A DNA stretch of 64,000 bases, from the NCBI GenBank assembly GCA_964017235.1, contig OZ024928.1:1550001-1614000 (forward strand). The letters are read 5' to 3'. Of the stretch, positions 11,901 through 26,900 are shown one piece after another (position 1 is the stretch's first letter; the number at the start of each line of letters is the position of its first letter). The stretch is from Sabellastarte sp. h YS-2021 (lineage: Eukaryota > Annelida > Polychaeta > Sabellida > Sabellidae). Both the position numbers and the translations under genes were made by a program. The notes beneath the pieces are model-generated. The model was given only the letters and a program-made list of their open reading frames with translations, was not told the origin of the DNA and made no database searches.

Positions 11901-14900
11901 AATCCACGCTAATTTGCAATTTGCTAAGTGGAGATATGGATTTTGTGTTGAAGTTGTGTCAAGTTACAATCACACGCAGTATCACTCAGAATGTGTAAGT
12001 ACACAATGGGAAAACTTCCTGCATGAGATATACAGAAAAAAAAATATCATGATTGAAGATAACAATATTATACCAGTGTGTAGTACGAGTGTTATACTGT
12101 CTAATGAGGGATGTTTTACTTTTATTATCCACCATTTTGTATGTTTTATGACTTAAATAAATCCATATTTAAAGAAAGACTGTGAAAAAGGCTGTCATAT
12201 ATACAGGAGCACCGGTGAATATAAAACCTCGTCTTTAACTTGCAATTTCTCAGCCATTTCTGTTTGGATATTTATGCAACAAACACCAGCAGAAGTGCTA
12301 TAAAAAGACCTTTCTAATGATATATAATACATATTTGTAGATTACATAGTTTTCAAGATACATGTAAAAAAGCAGAAGTTATTGACACTAATTATCCATG
12401 GTCAGATGGCACCATTGTATACAAAAAGAATATATCCCGCTGTGTATATCCCCCTGTACAAGTTAAATACAGTCCATGGTGGATGATAAATAACTGGCAA
12501 TCTGATGTCATATTGTGTATCCCATGCTAGATGTTGCTTTTTTTTACTCATTTCGCATCCAGTAAAGGGTCTCAGATGGAGTTTTCACTTACAAATAAGA
12601 CTGTCATAAGAGTGATTTAAGTTTTTCACTGTTTGACAGTGCTTATTTGAAAACGTCATTAGCTTTTGATCGACAGGTTACATCTCGGCCCAGTATATTT
12701 ATCAGGGGTCGGTTTCACAAAAGGACTATGCCTGGACCTAGACTTAAAGTTAAGACTTTTGCCTTAAACTCAGGTTGAGTCTATGGTCTCAGACTAAGAG
12801 GGTTTCACAAAGCTGCTAAGTCTAAGCTTTGGCTAAGTCTACCTAGGAGTGGGCTTAACTTTTGTAAAGACTTAAATATGGCTGCCATTTATTTTTATCA
12901 ATTAAAATTTGAAATGCCCGGAAATAAGAAATAAATATAGACAGCACCTCACTAAACTAGTCTTTTGACATAGTTACGTGGTTATAGGGTTTTCCATTGA
13001 AAACCAGCATTTTTCCAGAGATAGTCTCCAGTTGTATGTACAAACCAAACAAGGGGGAAAGTGGGATAAAGTTGATGTATACATGTATTTTTATTCCAAG
13101 CTGTGATGTCATAATGCAAAGAATGAGAACACAGGTGTAATATGATATCACTGATATATCACTGATGTAGGTAAAAAGTGGACACTAGCGTATCTAGTTC
13201 TACCAAAATCTAGAAACCTTTCTCCAAGAAAAAACTCCAAATCAACCACATTTATGATTAGTCAAGACACAACTGAACAGCTTAAAATATTTGAGGTGAA
13301 TTTTGTTTTGGACTGAAAGCTATCTGATAGTAATTTTATAAAGCACTCGAAAGGAGTATTCATCATATGAACATCACAAAACAAATGTAACCATTCCATA
13401 GCACGCCATCAGTATCCTCAGTCAAAGAAGATCATGAAGATCTGATAGTACAAGTTCTGGTCACACTAATGTTGCTTTCAATAACAAACCTGGCAATGTT
13501 AGAGATACTGGTAAGCCTTAACTATCATCAGTGACTTAAGTCTTGACAACGCAAGACACATTGTTTTGAGAGAAAAGTCTTTGGACATACAGCCGGGCAA
13601 AGGAATGAGGTTTTTATTAGTGAAGTTTGTCACATGAGGGTTTTAATACATAACTATGAGATCAGTTTGACACACATCCCCTGCTGAATGTGATGACACT
13701 AGCTTGCATGAAGATCTTTGATGCACAAGTAGGGGTCTGAACCCAGTAAGTGACCTGTACTGACTTAAGTATTTATATATATACTGGTTTAAGTGAGTTT
13801 TTTATAATTGCATACATGGGTTCAAATCCAGTGAAAGTGATAAGCATTGGTTAATGTGAATGTTTCACACTATGATACATTGGTTATACTGAAAGCTTTA
13901 CATACTCTGTAAACTGGTGTTTGTGAAGGCTTTAGAAACTCACGTGTATGGGTTCAAGTCCAGTAGTGGCTATATGCAGGTTGAAGGTAAAGGAGAGGTG
14001 TGAGGGGAGGGAGGTCATACAGCGGGACTGTTGTGTGTGTCCATACAGAGGGGTGTCACTCCAATAAGGGAACAGGTATGTCTGAGACAGGACCACAAAG
14101 TAGTAGACTGGCGCCAACCTGAAACACAGTGTCATATAATAAGTAACTGACACTGGGGTCAACCTGAAACACAGTGTCATATAATGAGTAACTGACACTG
14201 GGGTCAACCTGAAACACAAGGTCATACAATAAGTAACTGACACTGGGGTCAACCTGAAACACAGGGTCATACAATAAGTAACTCATAATGGGGTCAACCT
14301 GAAACACAGGGTCATATAATATGTAACAGACACTGGGGCCAACCTGAAACACAGTGTCATATAATAAGTAACTGACACTGGGGCCAACCTGAAACACAGG
14401 GTCATATAATATGTAACTGACACTGGGGCCAACCTGAAACACAGGGTCATACAATAAGTAACTGACACTGGGGCCAACCTGAAACACAGGGTCATATAAT
14501 ATGTAACAGACACTGGGGCCAACCTGAAACACAGTGTCATATAATAAGTAACTGACACTGGGGCCAACCTGAAACACAGGGTCATATAATATGTAACTGA
14601 CACTGGGGCCAACCTGAAACACAGGGTCATACAATAAGTAACTGACACTGGGGCCAACCTGAAACACAGGGTCATACAGTAAGTAACTGACACTGGGGCC
14701 AACCTGAAACACAGGGTCATATAATATGTAACAGACACTGGGGCCAACCTGAAACACAGGGTCATATAATAAGTAACTGACACTGGCGCCAACCTGAAAC
14801 ACAGGGTCATATAATATGTAACTGACACTAGTGCCAACCTGAAACACAGGGTCATATAATAAGTAACTGACACTTGGGCAAACCTGAAACACAGGGTCAT

Positions 14901-17900
14901 ATAATATGTAACTGACACTAGTGCCAACCTGAAACACAGGATCATATAATAAGTAACTGACACTGGGGCCAACCGAAAACACAAAGTCATATAATAAGTA
15001 ACTGACACTGGGGCCAACCTGAAACACAGGGTCATACAATTAGTAATTGACACTGGGGCCAACCTGAAACACAGGGTCATACAGTAAGTAACTGACACTG
15101 GGGCCAACCTGAAACACAGGGTCATACAATATGTAACTGACACTGGGGTCAACCTGAAACACAGGGTCAAATATAAGTAACTGACACAGGGGTCAACCTG
15201 AAACACAGTGTGATATATTATGTAACTGACACTAGAGCCAACCTGAAACACTGGGTCATATAATAAGTAACTGACACTTGGGCAAACCTGAAACACAGGG
15301 TCATACAATAAGTAACTGACACTGGGGGCAACCTGAAACACAGGGTCATACAGTAAGTAACTGACACTTGGGCAAACCTGAAACACAGGGTCATACAATG
15401 AGTAACTGACATGGGTCAACCTGAAACACAGGGTCATACAATTAGTAACTGACATGGGTCAACCTGAAACACAGGGTCATACAGTAAGTAACTGACACTG
15501 GGGTCAACCTGAAACACAGGGTCATACAATAAGTAACTGACACTGGGGTCAACCTGAAACACAGGGTCATACAATTAGTAACTGACATTGGGTCAACCTG
15601 AAACACAGGGTCATACAGTAAGTAACTGACACTGAGGTCAACCTGAAACACAGGGTCATACAATTAGTAACTGACACTGGGTCAACCTGAAACACAGGGT
15701 CATACAGTAAGTAACTGACACTGGGGCAAACCTGAAACACAGGGTCATGTAATATGTAACTGACACTAGTGCCAACCTGAAACACAGGGTCATATAATAG
15801 GTAACTGACACTTGGGCAAACCTGAAACACAGGGTCATACAGTAAGTAACTGACACTGGGGTCAACCTGAAACACAGGGTCATACAATAAGTAACTGACA
15901 CTGGGGTCAACCTGAAACACAAGGTCATACAATAAGTAACTGACACTGGGGCCAACCTGAAACACAGGGTCATATAATAAGTAACTGACACTGTGACCAA
16001 CCTGAAACACAAGGTCATGCAATAAGTAACTGACACTGGGGCCAACCTGAAACACATCCCCGACCTCCGTGAATGAAAAGGAGGTCATATTACTCACTAA
16101 AGGTCTCAGTAAAGGCTTAACTTCTGTCAAAAAGAAAACCAACTTAAGCCTGAGATTTGACTAAGTCCTTCGGTGAATATAACTAAAAATAAAAACCTAG
16201 CAAGGTACTGATAGTACAACATATCACTAATCAGCAAAATACAGCAGTGTCAAAAGTAAATAAAAAAACTGGAGAAGTCTGTATTTCCCTGCCAACTCAT
16301 CGTCGCAAATAAACAGCGACCAGAGTTGTCCAACCTGCTATTATCTGGAATCCTAAGTGTAAGTGGAAAAGTAATGGAAAAAAATGCACCTACCTCCACA
16401 GTCTTTTGAGATAGGTTGAGCAAATGTAGCGCATTGGACTCTTAACTGAGTCTACTGCAGATAAAGCCTGTATTGTAGCCAGCATAGCACTGAAATAAAA
16501 ATGAAAAAACAGGAATTAGATAAAACAGGTCTGTCAGTCAAATAATACGTCCAAGACCTTCTGGAGGACACAAACTCCGATTATGCCCTCATGTGTGGGG
16601 ATTTTAATGTAGTCTTAAATCCAGATTTGGACTCCTGCAATTATAAGCACATTACTAACCGTAGGGCAAGACAAATAGTACTAAACATGATGGTTGATTG
16701 TTATTTATGTGATGTATACCGCCAGTTTAATCCGGACCGAAGGCGTTTCACATGGAGACGGAAAACCCAGTGAAATAAGCTAGGCTCGACTACTTTTTAG
16801 CCTTGTCAAATATGCTTGACATAATTAAAAATAGCATCAGAGATGCCCGTACCCCACAGCCTGGGAAAAGAGATTCAACACCATGAGATATAGAAGTAGT
16901 GAAACAGTACACAGATTGGGATACTTTCAGAGCAGTGTCAGTGTCCAAATAATGTTTAAGTAGAGAAAATAACATCTAAGAGAAAGAAATTGCATATAAA
17001 GAATAAGTATTAAAACAATACAATTCAGTAAACTAAAAATTATGAAGCTTTAAGACTTCTCCCATTTTGATTTTGATTTGTATGGTCGAATTATGGTTTG
17101 GATGTTTTGAATATTACCCATACATACAGATGTAGCAATACATGCTTTTATGTGGAATTGGGGCAAAACCTGTGGCTCACTTGATGCAATACCATCTGTT
17201 ACAATGGGAAGCTGCAAAAGTAAAACAGTTAATGACTTCTAATATGACTTTAACAGTGCTTAATCTACACCAAAAGAAACCCAAAGGTGCAACAATCAAG
17301 ATTCAAGTACAAAGATATAAGAGAGATATAAGAGAGATAAATAGTATCAGATATCCTCGTAGAGACATAAAATAGCATCAGATATGCAAGATCAAAGGTC
17401 AAATCCAGATCGCACCATGACTTTGCACACATATAACCCTTGACCAACGCCCTACCAAATATCAACTTCCTACACCTTATGGTTTCCAAAATATATCCCA
17501 GACAAGGCATTATAGGTCAAGGTCACTACGGCAAGGTCAAAGGTCAAATCAAGGTCACACCATGACGTTTTACATCTACACACCCTAGCCAATGTCCCTA
17601 CCAAGTATCAACATCCTACACCTTACAGTTTCCGAGATATAACCCGGATAAGGTTTTATAGGTCAAGGTCACTACGGCAAGGTCAAAGGTCAAATCAAGC
17701 TCAGACCATGATGTTGAACACCTACACCTCCTAACCAATGTCCCTACCAAGTATCAACTTCCTACACATTACAGTTCCTGAGATACAGCCCGGAGAAGCT
17801 TTTTCCCACCGCCCACCCACCCACCCATTGGGACACCATGGGTGAAAACAATACCCCGACAGGGCTGTGGGGTAAAAATTGTGATATAAGCTTCTCAAGT

Positions 17901-20900
17901 TACAGATTGGATCACTCTATACAACATTTGGATATTATACTCAACAATTTCAATCGTGGAAAGGGACTGTGGAAATTTAACAATAGTCTTTTAGAAAATA
18001 TAGATTTCCTAACAATGATCAATTCTGTCATTGATGAAGAAAAAGTTAAATATGCACTTCCAGTCTATGATCTTAAATTTTTGGAAAAAAACATGTTCTT
18101 CAATCTCTATGACAATAGAGCCTGATGCATTTCTTGAAGTACTTTTCCTTAGAATTTGTGGGGAAACTATTAAATTTACGTCTACCTTGAAAAGGAAACA
18201 ACTAAATATGGAAAAGAATGTAATAGCTGATATAAAAGCCCTAGAATCTGTACCTCAGCTGAATTCCATAAATTCTGAACTCCTGTTAGACAAAAAAGCA
18301 GAGCTAGAGCAGTTAAGAAAGGTTAAAATGAAAGGTCAATCAGTTAGAGCACGATTGCAATGGTTACAAGAAGAAAAGCATTCTAAATACTTTTGCAACC
18401 TTGAAAATAAAAACTACATTGAAAAAAACATAAGAAAACTTAAGCTTAGTAATGGTTCTATTGTCACCAAACAAGAAGAGGTGCTGGACCACATAAGATC
18501 GTTCTAGGAGAATCTTTTCAAAAATCGAGATGATAATTTATTAGATATGGATTTTAAAAAAATGGGGTTGGAACAATGGAGGCCTTTAGAGGAAATGGGA
18601 ACTTTAATAACAGTTGAGGAACTTGGAGTAGTACTAAAGAGAATGAAATCAAATAAGACCCCAGGTATAGATGGGATTACCTCAAAATTTTTGAAAGTCT
18701 TTTGGGGCAAAATTAAATACTTTGTAATGGAAGCCATTAACTGTGGCTTTCATAAAGGTAGTTTATCTACTTCAATGCACCAATGCATAATAACTTGTTT
18801 ACCAAAACCTAATAAAGATTGCTCATTCATTAAGAACTGGCGGCCAATCTCCTTGCTATGTGTGGTGTATAAATTAGCTTCGGGTGTTATAGCAGACAGA
18901 TTAAAGCCTTCTTTGAACCAAGTTATTTCAAAATGCCAAACAGGTTCTTTTAAAGGAAGACAAATTAACGACACGACAAGACTGGTGTATGATCTATTAC
19001 ACGTAACTGAAACTAAAGGAATCCCAGGTTTATTAATGCTAATAGATTTTGAAAAGGCCTTTGATTCGTTGTCATGGAATTTCCTTTATAAAGCATTGGC
19101 CTTCTTTGGGTATAGTAAAAATTTGATCAATCGGATAAAAGTCTTTAATAAAGATATTAAAGCTTATGTTTTACAATGCGGGGTACTTTCAAAGGGGTTA
19201 CCAATAACCAGAGGGTGTCGTCAGGGAGATCCTATATCTCCCTACCTGTTCCTAATTGGTGCAGAAATACTATCACTTTTGATTAGATTGAACCCCCAGA
19301 TTGTTGGTATATTAATCGATGGGATAGAATTTAAGTCAACACAGTTCGCAGATGACACAACATTGATACTGGATGGCAGTCAGCATTCCTTACAGGCAGC
19401 ACTAAATATACTGGAAATATTTGGTAATATGTCTGGTCTTCATATGAATAAGGACAAAACAAAGATGATTTGGATTGGCAGGAAAAGATTTTGTCGAGAG
19501 AAGCTTATTACCTCTGCTAATCTTAATTGGGATGACACTGATTTTATGTTGTTGGGCTTAAGGTTCTCCACAGATTTTAATAAAATTCCAGAGATGAATT
19601 ATCATCAAACACTTCAAAATATTAAACGAGATATAAGAAAATGGAGCAGTCGCTATTTAAGTCCCTTTGGAAGAATAACTGTGGTAAAGACAAATATTTT
19701 GTCAAAATGTATTCATCTATTTTCCTCACTACCAAGATCAGATAATTTTCAAAATCAATTAAACCAAATATTATTTAAATTTGTTTGGGATGGTAAGCCT
19801 GACAAAATAAAAAGAACAACTATATGTCATGACTATTTGGAAGGCGGTCTAAAAATTTATAAATATAAAAAAGTTTGAGCAGGCCTTAAAAGTGAGTTGG
19901 GTAAGAACATTTTTATCCAGTTCTGATTCACAGTGGTACAGACTCTTTAAGAAATCATATGGAAATCCTGATAAAATTTTGAGCTTTGAGGAAGACTTTA
20001 GTATTTCTGAAAAATATGACAAACCCTTTTTGGCATAATGTGATAAATAACTGGATAGATATACATCATCAAATTCCTATAAGGACAAATAATGAAATTC
20101 TTCAAACCTGTATTTGGTACAACTGTCAGATCTTTAAAAGCCCAACATTTTCCCCAGATTGGTTTAAACAAGGAATCCACTTAGTTAGAGATATCAGTAA
20201 TACAGATGGTGAACTGTTAAAGTAGAAGATATAAACCTAAAATTTAATACTAATTTAAACATCTTAAATTATTATACAGTGTATCAGAGTGTGAAAAAAT
20301 TTATTGCAAAACATAAAAACCCGAGAAACCATGGATTTTTTAATCTCCTTCTTGCCCACTCCACTTAAAATATGTATTAGAAACCAAAAAACCCTGCAAA
20401 ATTTTCTACAGTATTTTAAACAGCACACAGGAAAAAGAGACGCCATTGTGTGAATTTATATGGAATGAATTTTTGTTATCAAGATATCCCGATACTGAAT
20501 TGAGAGATAAATGGGCTATGATTTACAAAATATGCTTTAAAACCATTCAAGATAATAACGTAATATGGTTCCAATACCGCATCCTCTATAAAATTTTGGG
20601 AACTAAGGAATATTTAAAAAGGATAAATCTATCTCTTGAAAGCGACTGTAATCTTTGCAAAAGAAATATTCAAGTGTGAACCATCTGTTTGCTGAATGTC
20701 CTAGTGTTGTCCACCTGTGGGAAATTTAGGTAAATGGATACTGCTGTTTTCACCTGTGAATTTGTGCTTTCAAGGAAACAAGAATTCATTAGAATTGTAC
20801 TGTGTCACCAGCTTTGGTTAAAGACTGAAGCGGATGAAATTTGAAAAGACACAAATTATGCTGGATAGACAAAAATAGTTAGCAGACTAGCAGTAGTTTT

Positions 20901-23900
20901 GCAGATCCAGACCATCTTTCAGAAGGATTGAGCCATAGTGAAGCCCCACCTTGTTGAAACATACAACCTAGATCCAATGTAGAGGTTGTAACAAATTCAC
21001 CCAGGCACACTGTGAGGCAAACACACAAAGTTATCACTTTTCACAATTTCACCAGAAGTCAGCAGAAAATTCAATAAAGCATCATTTTGGTAACGTACTG
21101 TTAAACTGCTAGTCATATGACCATACAAGTTTATGCAATGTTCAAGATGGGTCCTGTCTTGTCTGTCTCTTCTCTTCATGGAGGAAAGAAGGACTTCTAT
21201 TTGACCTCCTCCTCTCTTGATGGAGGAAAGAAGGACTTATATTTGTCCCACCATTTTGTGGGAGAACAAACAAGCAAGATCATTGTCTAATCTTGTGGAG
21301 TGTTAGGTCACTTTATCATACAGGTCTTCTTCAGGACTTTTTATATCCACAACGTAGAAAACAGAAAACACTTGCTGTCAGACATTTCTGCTATTCATGC
21401 AGGGTTTAAAATGAAAAAAAAAACACAAAATGTAAGTCTAAGAAACAGAAACAAAAATTCAATAGAATTGTACTGTGTCACCAGCTTTGGTTAAAGACTG
21501 AAGCAGATGAAATTCGAAAGGACAAAAATTATGTTGGATAGACAAAAATAGTTGGCTGACTGGCAGTAGTTTTGCAGATCTAGACCATCTTGCAGAAGGA
21601 TTGAGCCATGGTGAAGCCCCACCTTGTCGAAAACATGACAAATTCAATAAAATATCATTTTGGTAACCTACTGTTAAACTGCTAGTCATATGGCCATACA
21701 AGTTAATGCATTGTGCAAGATGGGTCCTGTCTTGTCTGCCTCCTCTCTTCATTGAGGAAAGAAGGACGTATATTTGTTCACTTCCTCTCTTCAAGGAGGA
21801 ATGAGGGACTTATATTTGTCCACCATTTTGTGGGAGAGCAAACATGCAAGATCTTTCTCTAATCTTGTCGAGTGTTAGGTGACTTTACCATACAGGTCTT
21901 CTGCAGGAGCTTTTATATCCACAACGTAGAAACAGAAAAAAGTGTTGCCATTGCTGAAAAGCTAACCAGCTCCTATTCATGTAGGAGTTTGGACTGCAAA
22001 GAACCCACAAAAATATAAGTCTAAGAAATAGAAAAAAGTGTTGCCATGGCAACACTTGTTGTTAGGTGTTGCTGAAAAACTAATCATCTCCAATGTGTGC
22101 AGGGGTTTAAGAATGTAAAGAACCCCAGGAAAGGTTTTTAAGCCCACGAAACATAAAGTGTTGCCAACACTTATTGCCAGGTGTTGCCAAAAAACTAAGC
22201 AGCTCCAATCTGTGTAAGCTCATCAGCTCCATTTTGTGCAGGGTTATGGAAAGCAAAGAACCCATAAAAATATCATGAGTCCAAGAAACAGAAAAAAGTG
22301 TTGCCGTGGCAACACTTGTTGCCAGGTATCGTTGAAAAGCTAATCAGCTCCAATCCATGCAGGGGTTTGGAATGCAAAGAACCCCAAAAAAGATTTTTAA
22401 GACCAAGAAACATGAAAAAATGTTGCCACGGCAATACTTGTTGCCAGATATTGCCAAGAAAGCAATAACACATAAATTCCCATGCCATGAAACCTTCACA
22501 TCAATTTTAGCTGAGACACATAAACAACTACCTGTAAGTGAGCAGCAATGAAGGGTGATTCAAAGGGAAAGGCAAAATAATATCCATGTCCAGCAGGATG
22601 GATATAACAATTAAAATAAGTTGTAACCTTAAACTCATTTATTTAATGAACAGGTTTTTATGGTAACATTACAATAAAGACCCTGTTTTGGTCTGGATAC
22701 ATGTACATGTTCAATTTAAATAAAAAGTTTAATATTGCCAAAATATCATAAAAAATTGTCCTAACCTTAAACTGAATGTACGTCAATGCAAATGTTAAGA
22801 GTTTAAGGTCACGTTAACCATGTAGACTCTGTTCAAGGTTACTTTTATCCAAAATTTAAATGTGCTTAAAATCTATTGCACATAATTTAAGATGTTATCC
22901 AAAATTTTAAAAGAAAAGTAATTATAATTATGCCATTACTGAGAGTTAAAGGTCACCTCAATGTAGTCTTAGGGCATTTCTGTAACATAAGTTACATCTA
23001 CCTGCAAAATATAGATCAAATATGTCATGTCATTTTTGATATACTTTGTGGAATCATAGAAAAAGTTGAGCTCAGTAACATTCTTTTACACATGGGAGTT
23101 TAAGGTCACCTTAAAATAGGGCACACCTTCTGGACTAGATACATCAATATACCAAATTTAAATTAAATCTGTCATGCAGATTTGAAATACTCTCCAGAAA
23201 TTGAAAATTTAAATTCTATGTAGATATGTTATCACTAGGAGTTTTAGGTCACCTTAAAATAGGCCACACTTTGAAGACCAGTTACACCCACATAACAAAT
23301 TTGATTTGAATTTGTGAAGCCATCTTTAAGCTATTGCCCACAAATTGTAAAAGTTAAATTCAATATAGATGTGTTATTAGTGGGAGCTTAAGGTCATCTT
23401 AAACTAGGGCACATATTGATGACCAATAATATCCACATTCCAAATTTTTGACATATTTTCCACAAACAAAGTGAGATGACGATGCTGGTCCTATATGTGA
23501 TCCATCACAGCTGAGTGACACCAAACTGTTACAACCTTAAACTCATAAGTTTCTAAAATATCAGCAATTTATTGTAACCTTACAAAATACACCTTTTTCT
23601 TTTTGTCTAAATATATGTACATGAAAAAAATTTCAATTAGCACATCAAATATCTTTGAAAGACCAAAAAAATTGTCCCAACCTTAAACTCAATGGTAGTT
23701 TACAGTTGTGATGAAGTTTAAGGTAATATTTTACTGAAGGTTCTGTTCAAGGTTTGCTAAAATTGCATAGTATTTGAAATACTGTTCAAAAATGGGCAAA
23801 CTTAAAGTGAATATAATTCAGTTATTACTAAGAATTTAAGGTCACCTCAATGTGTGTCTCTTATCTATGGCCAGTTACATATACATCCAAAATTTATTTT

Positions 23901-26900
23901 CAGTATACTCTATGGAAAAATAAAATTTGTATACTGAACATAACTTTTTAATACATGGGAGTTTAAGGTCACCTTAAAATAGAGCATACCTTGAAAACTA
24001 GTTACAACCACATGGCAAATTTGAATTGAATCCATCAACCTATTTTTGAGATACTGTCCGGACATGAAAAAAACCTGAACCTCAATATAAATATGTTACT
24101 ACCGGGAGTTTAAGGTCACCTGAAAATAGGGCACACCTTTAGGATTAGATACACGCATATGCCTAATTTGAATTTAATCCATTATGCCATTTTTGAGATG
24201 CTGTCTGGAAAGGAAGTGTGATGACATTGACTATATTTATTGATCATCATAGCTGCTAGTGACACAAAAGTAATGCAACCTTAAAGTCATATGTTTATAA
24301 AATATCAGCAATTTACTATAACCTTACAAAAGAGCCTTTTTGGTGTAGATAGATGTACATGATGAATATCAAAGAATAAAGTCTTAATTAGCACATCAAA
24401 TATCTTCCAAACTCAAAGTTACTTTGCAACTATGAGGGAGTTTAAGGTAATCTTTTTCTGATGGTTCTGTTCAAGATTTGTTACATCACACAACTGAAAG
24501 ATGCTTAGAATTGCACAGTATTTGAAATATTGTTCAAAAATTGCCAAACTTAAAGTGAATATAATTCTGTTATTACTGGGAGTTTAAGGTCACCTTATTG
24601 AATGGCACTTAATCTATGGCCAGTTACATATACATGTAAAATTTGAAAGTTTAAGGTCACCTTAGAATAGGGCACACCTTGAAAACCTGTTAAAACCACA
24701 AGCCAAATTTGAATTGAATCCATCAACCCATTTTTGAGATACTCTCTGGAAACGAAAAAGCTTAAACTCAATGTAATGAAATTTCTCAAGGTATTTTCAA
24801 TATACTCTATGGAAAAAAAAACATAAACTCAACACACTTTTTAATACATGGGAGCTTAAGGTCACGTTAAAATCGGGCACACCTTGACAACCAGCTACAT
24901 CCACACAATAACTTTGAATTTCATCCACCAAGCCATTTTTGATACTCTGTCTGGGAACAAAGTGTGATGACGACACAAAGCATCTATGTCCTCCATCATA
25001 GCTGCTGGGGACACAGAACTGTTGCAACCTTAAACTCATAAGTTTTAAATATCAGTAATTTACTATAACCTTAGAGAAGAGACCTTTTTTGTCTAGATAT
25101 ATGTACATGACATTTTTAATGTGTCATTTTTAAGATGAAAACTGCATAAAATCCACTGAAAACACTTCTATAAATATTTACAGAGATGTACGATTGAGCT
25201 CTTTTCTGTCCCTGGAAAATGAAACTGGATGACCATCCTGGTGCTGTTGTGCTTTAGAGTCCCCTTCGTAAAGGAGAGATTAAGTGCTATAAAAGTCCAA
25301 TTACAATACAGATTTATTTATTTATTGAAATGATGAAGTTACCAATGGATCTCAGCTGTAGATTCTGACTGCTAATAATTACTTTCAAATTAATTTTCAT
25401 AAGGCACCCAAAGGAATTCAATTAGAGATGTGTGTGATGATATCCATTTTGGATCCACAACAGAGTAGCCCCACATATTTTAAACTGTTCAAAGCTGTTC
25501 CCACAAAAGCCCTGACATGGCTGATTTTCAGTGCAGGGACGTTCATATTTCCAGACTTACCTCATACTTAATCCAGAGCCCTAACTTATATTTTTAGATC
25601 TGACCAATTGGACAGGTGACAAGAAATTTTACTTTTCCTTAATTTTACTTGTCCTGACCATGTAATTGAATTTTACATTTATTTCAAACTGCGAGACTGA
25701 ACTTTCACTATGTATGTGTCTTTGAGACAGGGTGACCTTCAAATCTTTGCCAGTATTGTTGCCGTTAAGCTAAATATTAAAACTTTAAAAGCAACCTAAG
25801 TTCACCATTATGGCTGACATAGAGTTCTTGAATTAAGTATTGTGCTATTGATAATCACTAACTGCTGTTAGTGCAATGTTGTGTATTAAAATCAAAACAA
25901 TTTAACATAAAAAAATGATTTTAAGTTGAAAATATTCATATTGTATTCAACCTGAACCACCAAAGTCTGCTTTTTTAAGAGTTTTTCCAAGAACTAGCCT
26001 ACAAGTGCGTAAGTGTGGAAATTATATTTGTCAAAGAGAAGCTGTGTTGTGAATAACTAATGATGTAATGACCAGCAATCTGCCGGCCTATGGGAGAATC
26101 ACCAGACTGTGGCCAACTGTCAGTCAATGTCTGTATTTGTATTTTTGTATTTTTCATTTATACTCAGCACAATATCACCATGTACAACTGGAGTCAAAGC
26201 CCTATATGACTCATCTGACTGTACAAGTACAGTCCAACTCTCAAATCACTGACATTCCTCTAACTGAAAGACAGAGGCTCAAGGATGACCATTCATCAAC
26301 GTCCTTGAGGTTCTTAAACATGCCTCTGGGGATAGGACCCAATGACAGAGGACTGCCATTTTAAGTGGTCATCTGAGTCACTATGTATCAGCCTGTATCT
26401 GGGTTTGAACCCACGTCCTCTGTGCTCCTAAGCAAGTGTGTTACCCACTAGGCCACAGTAGCACGATGTCACTGTGTGTCACTATAAAAAGTTTCATATT
26501 TTACCGTATAAAATGCCCTGCGGCGATGTATTTTTCAAAAAAAAAGGGGGCTAACTATTAAAAACCTTAAATCTGAAGAAATAATAAACTTTTATACTAT
26601 ATTTTTGTAAATTTTGTGACTTTTTATGGGAATTTCATTGAAGAACTGCTGTGTGTCACTTCCTGTCAGTTGGCCTATTTGGCTGGGCATGGACTAAAAT
26701 ACATCTTTTTCTTTATCCCAGAATCAGAGATAGTTTGCATTGGCAGGACATGGGGGAGGGTGCATTTAATAGGGAGAGGATATTTATGTAGTGAAATACG
26801 GTAAGTCAATGCAAAGCAATTAACAATGGTCTGGTGTATAAAGACGTTTCACTCAAGTTAATTCTGCGTACAGGGATGTACAGCAAGTTGATCTAATTAC

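Larger units (their letters stand above)
16540..20790 (+). mobile_element. decayed L1/Tx1-like LINE retrotransposon, 5'-truncated
   Basis: In order: the end of an endonuclease domain (MCGDFNVVLNPDLDSC at 16591), an insertion of another element (16832-17873), the endonuclease end and a linker with RGKGLWKFNNSLL, reverse transcriptase (18547-19878), and a C-terminal region with a Cys/His cluster near 20645-20720 (CNLCKRNIQ, then NHLFAECPSVVHLW after a frameshift). Stops and frameshifts at about 16773, 18120, 18505, 19876 and 20225 show it is dead. It lies antisense to the host gene in the intron between exons 7 and 8. Confidence 0.9.

Noticed and set aside
14056-15455. Long minus-strand ORFs (327 and 390 codons) with 15-aa repeats
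   Set aside because: They arise because the minisatellite unit is 45 bp. They lack starts, composition of a normal protein, and any flanking domain except where the frame meets exon 9.
14119-16060. CRISPR-like regular repeat array
   Set aside because: Repeats are contiguous and there are no unique spacers; the sequence is eukaryotic and no cas genes are present.
26394-26468. Functional tRNA gene on the minus strand
   Set aside because: A and B boxes are good, but the acceptor stem does not pair; better explained as a SINE head.
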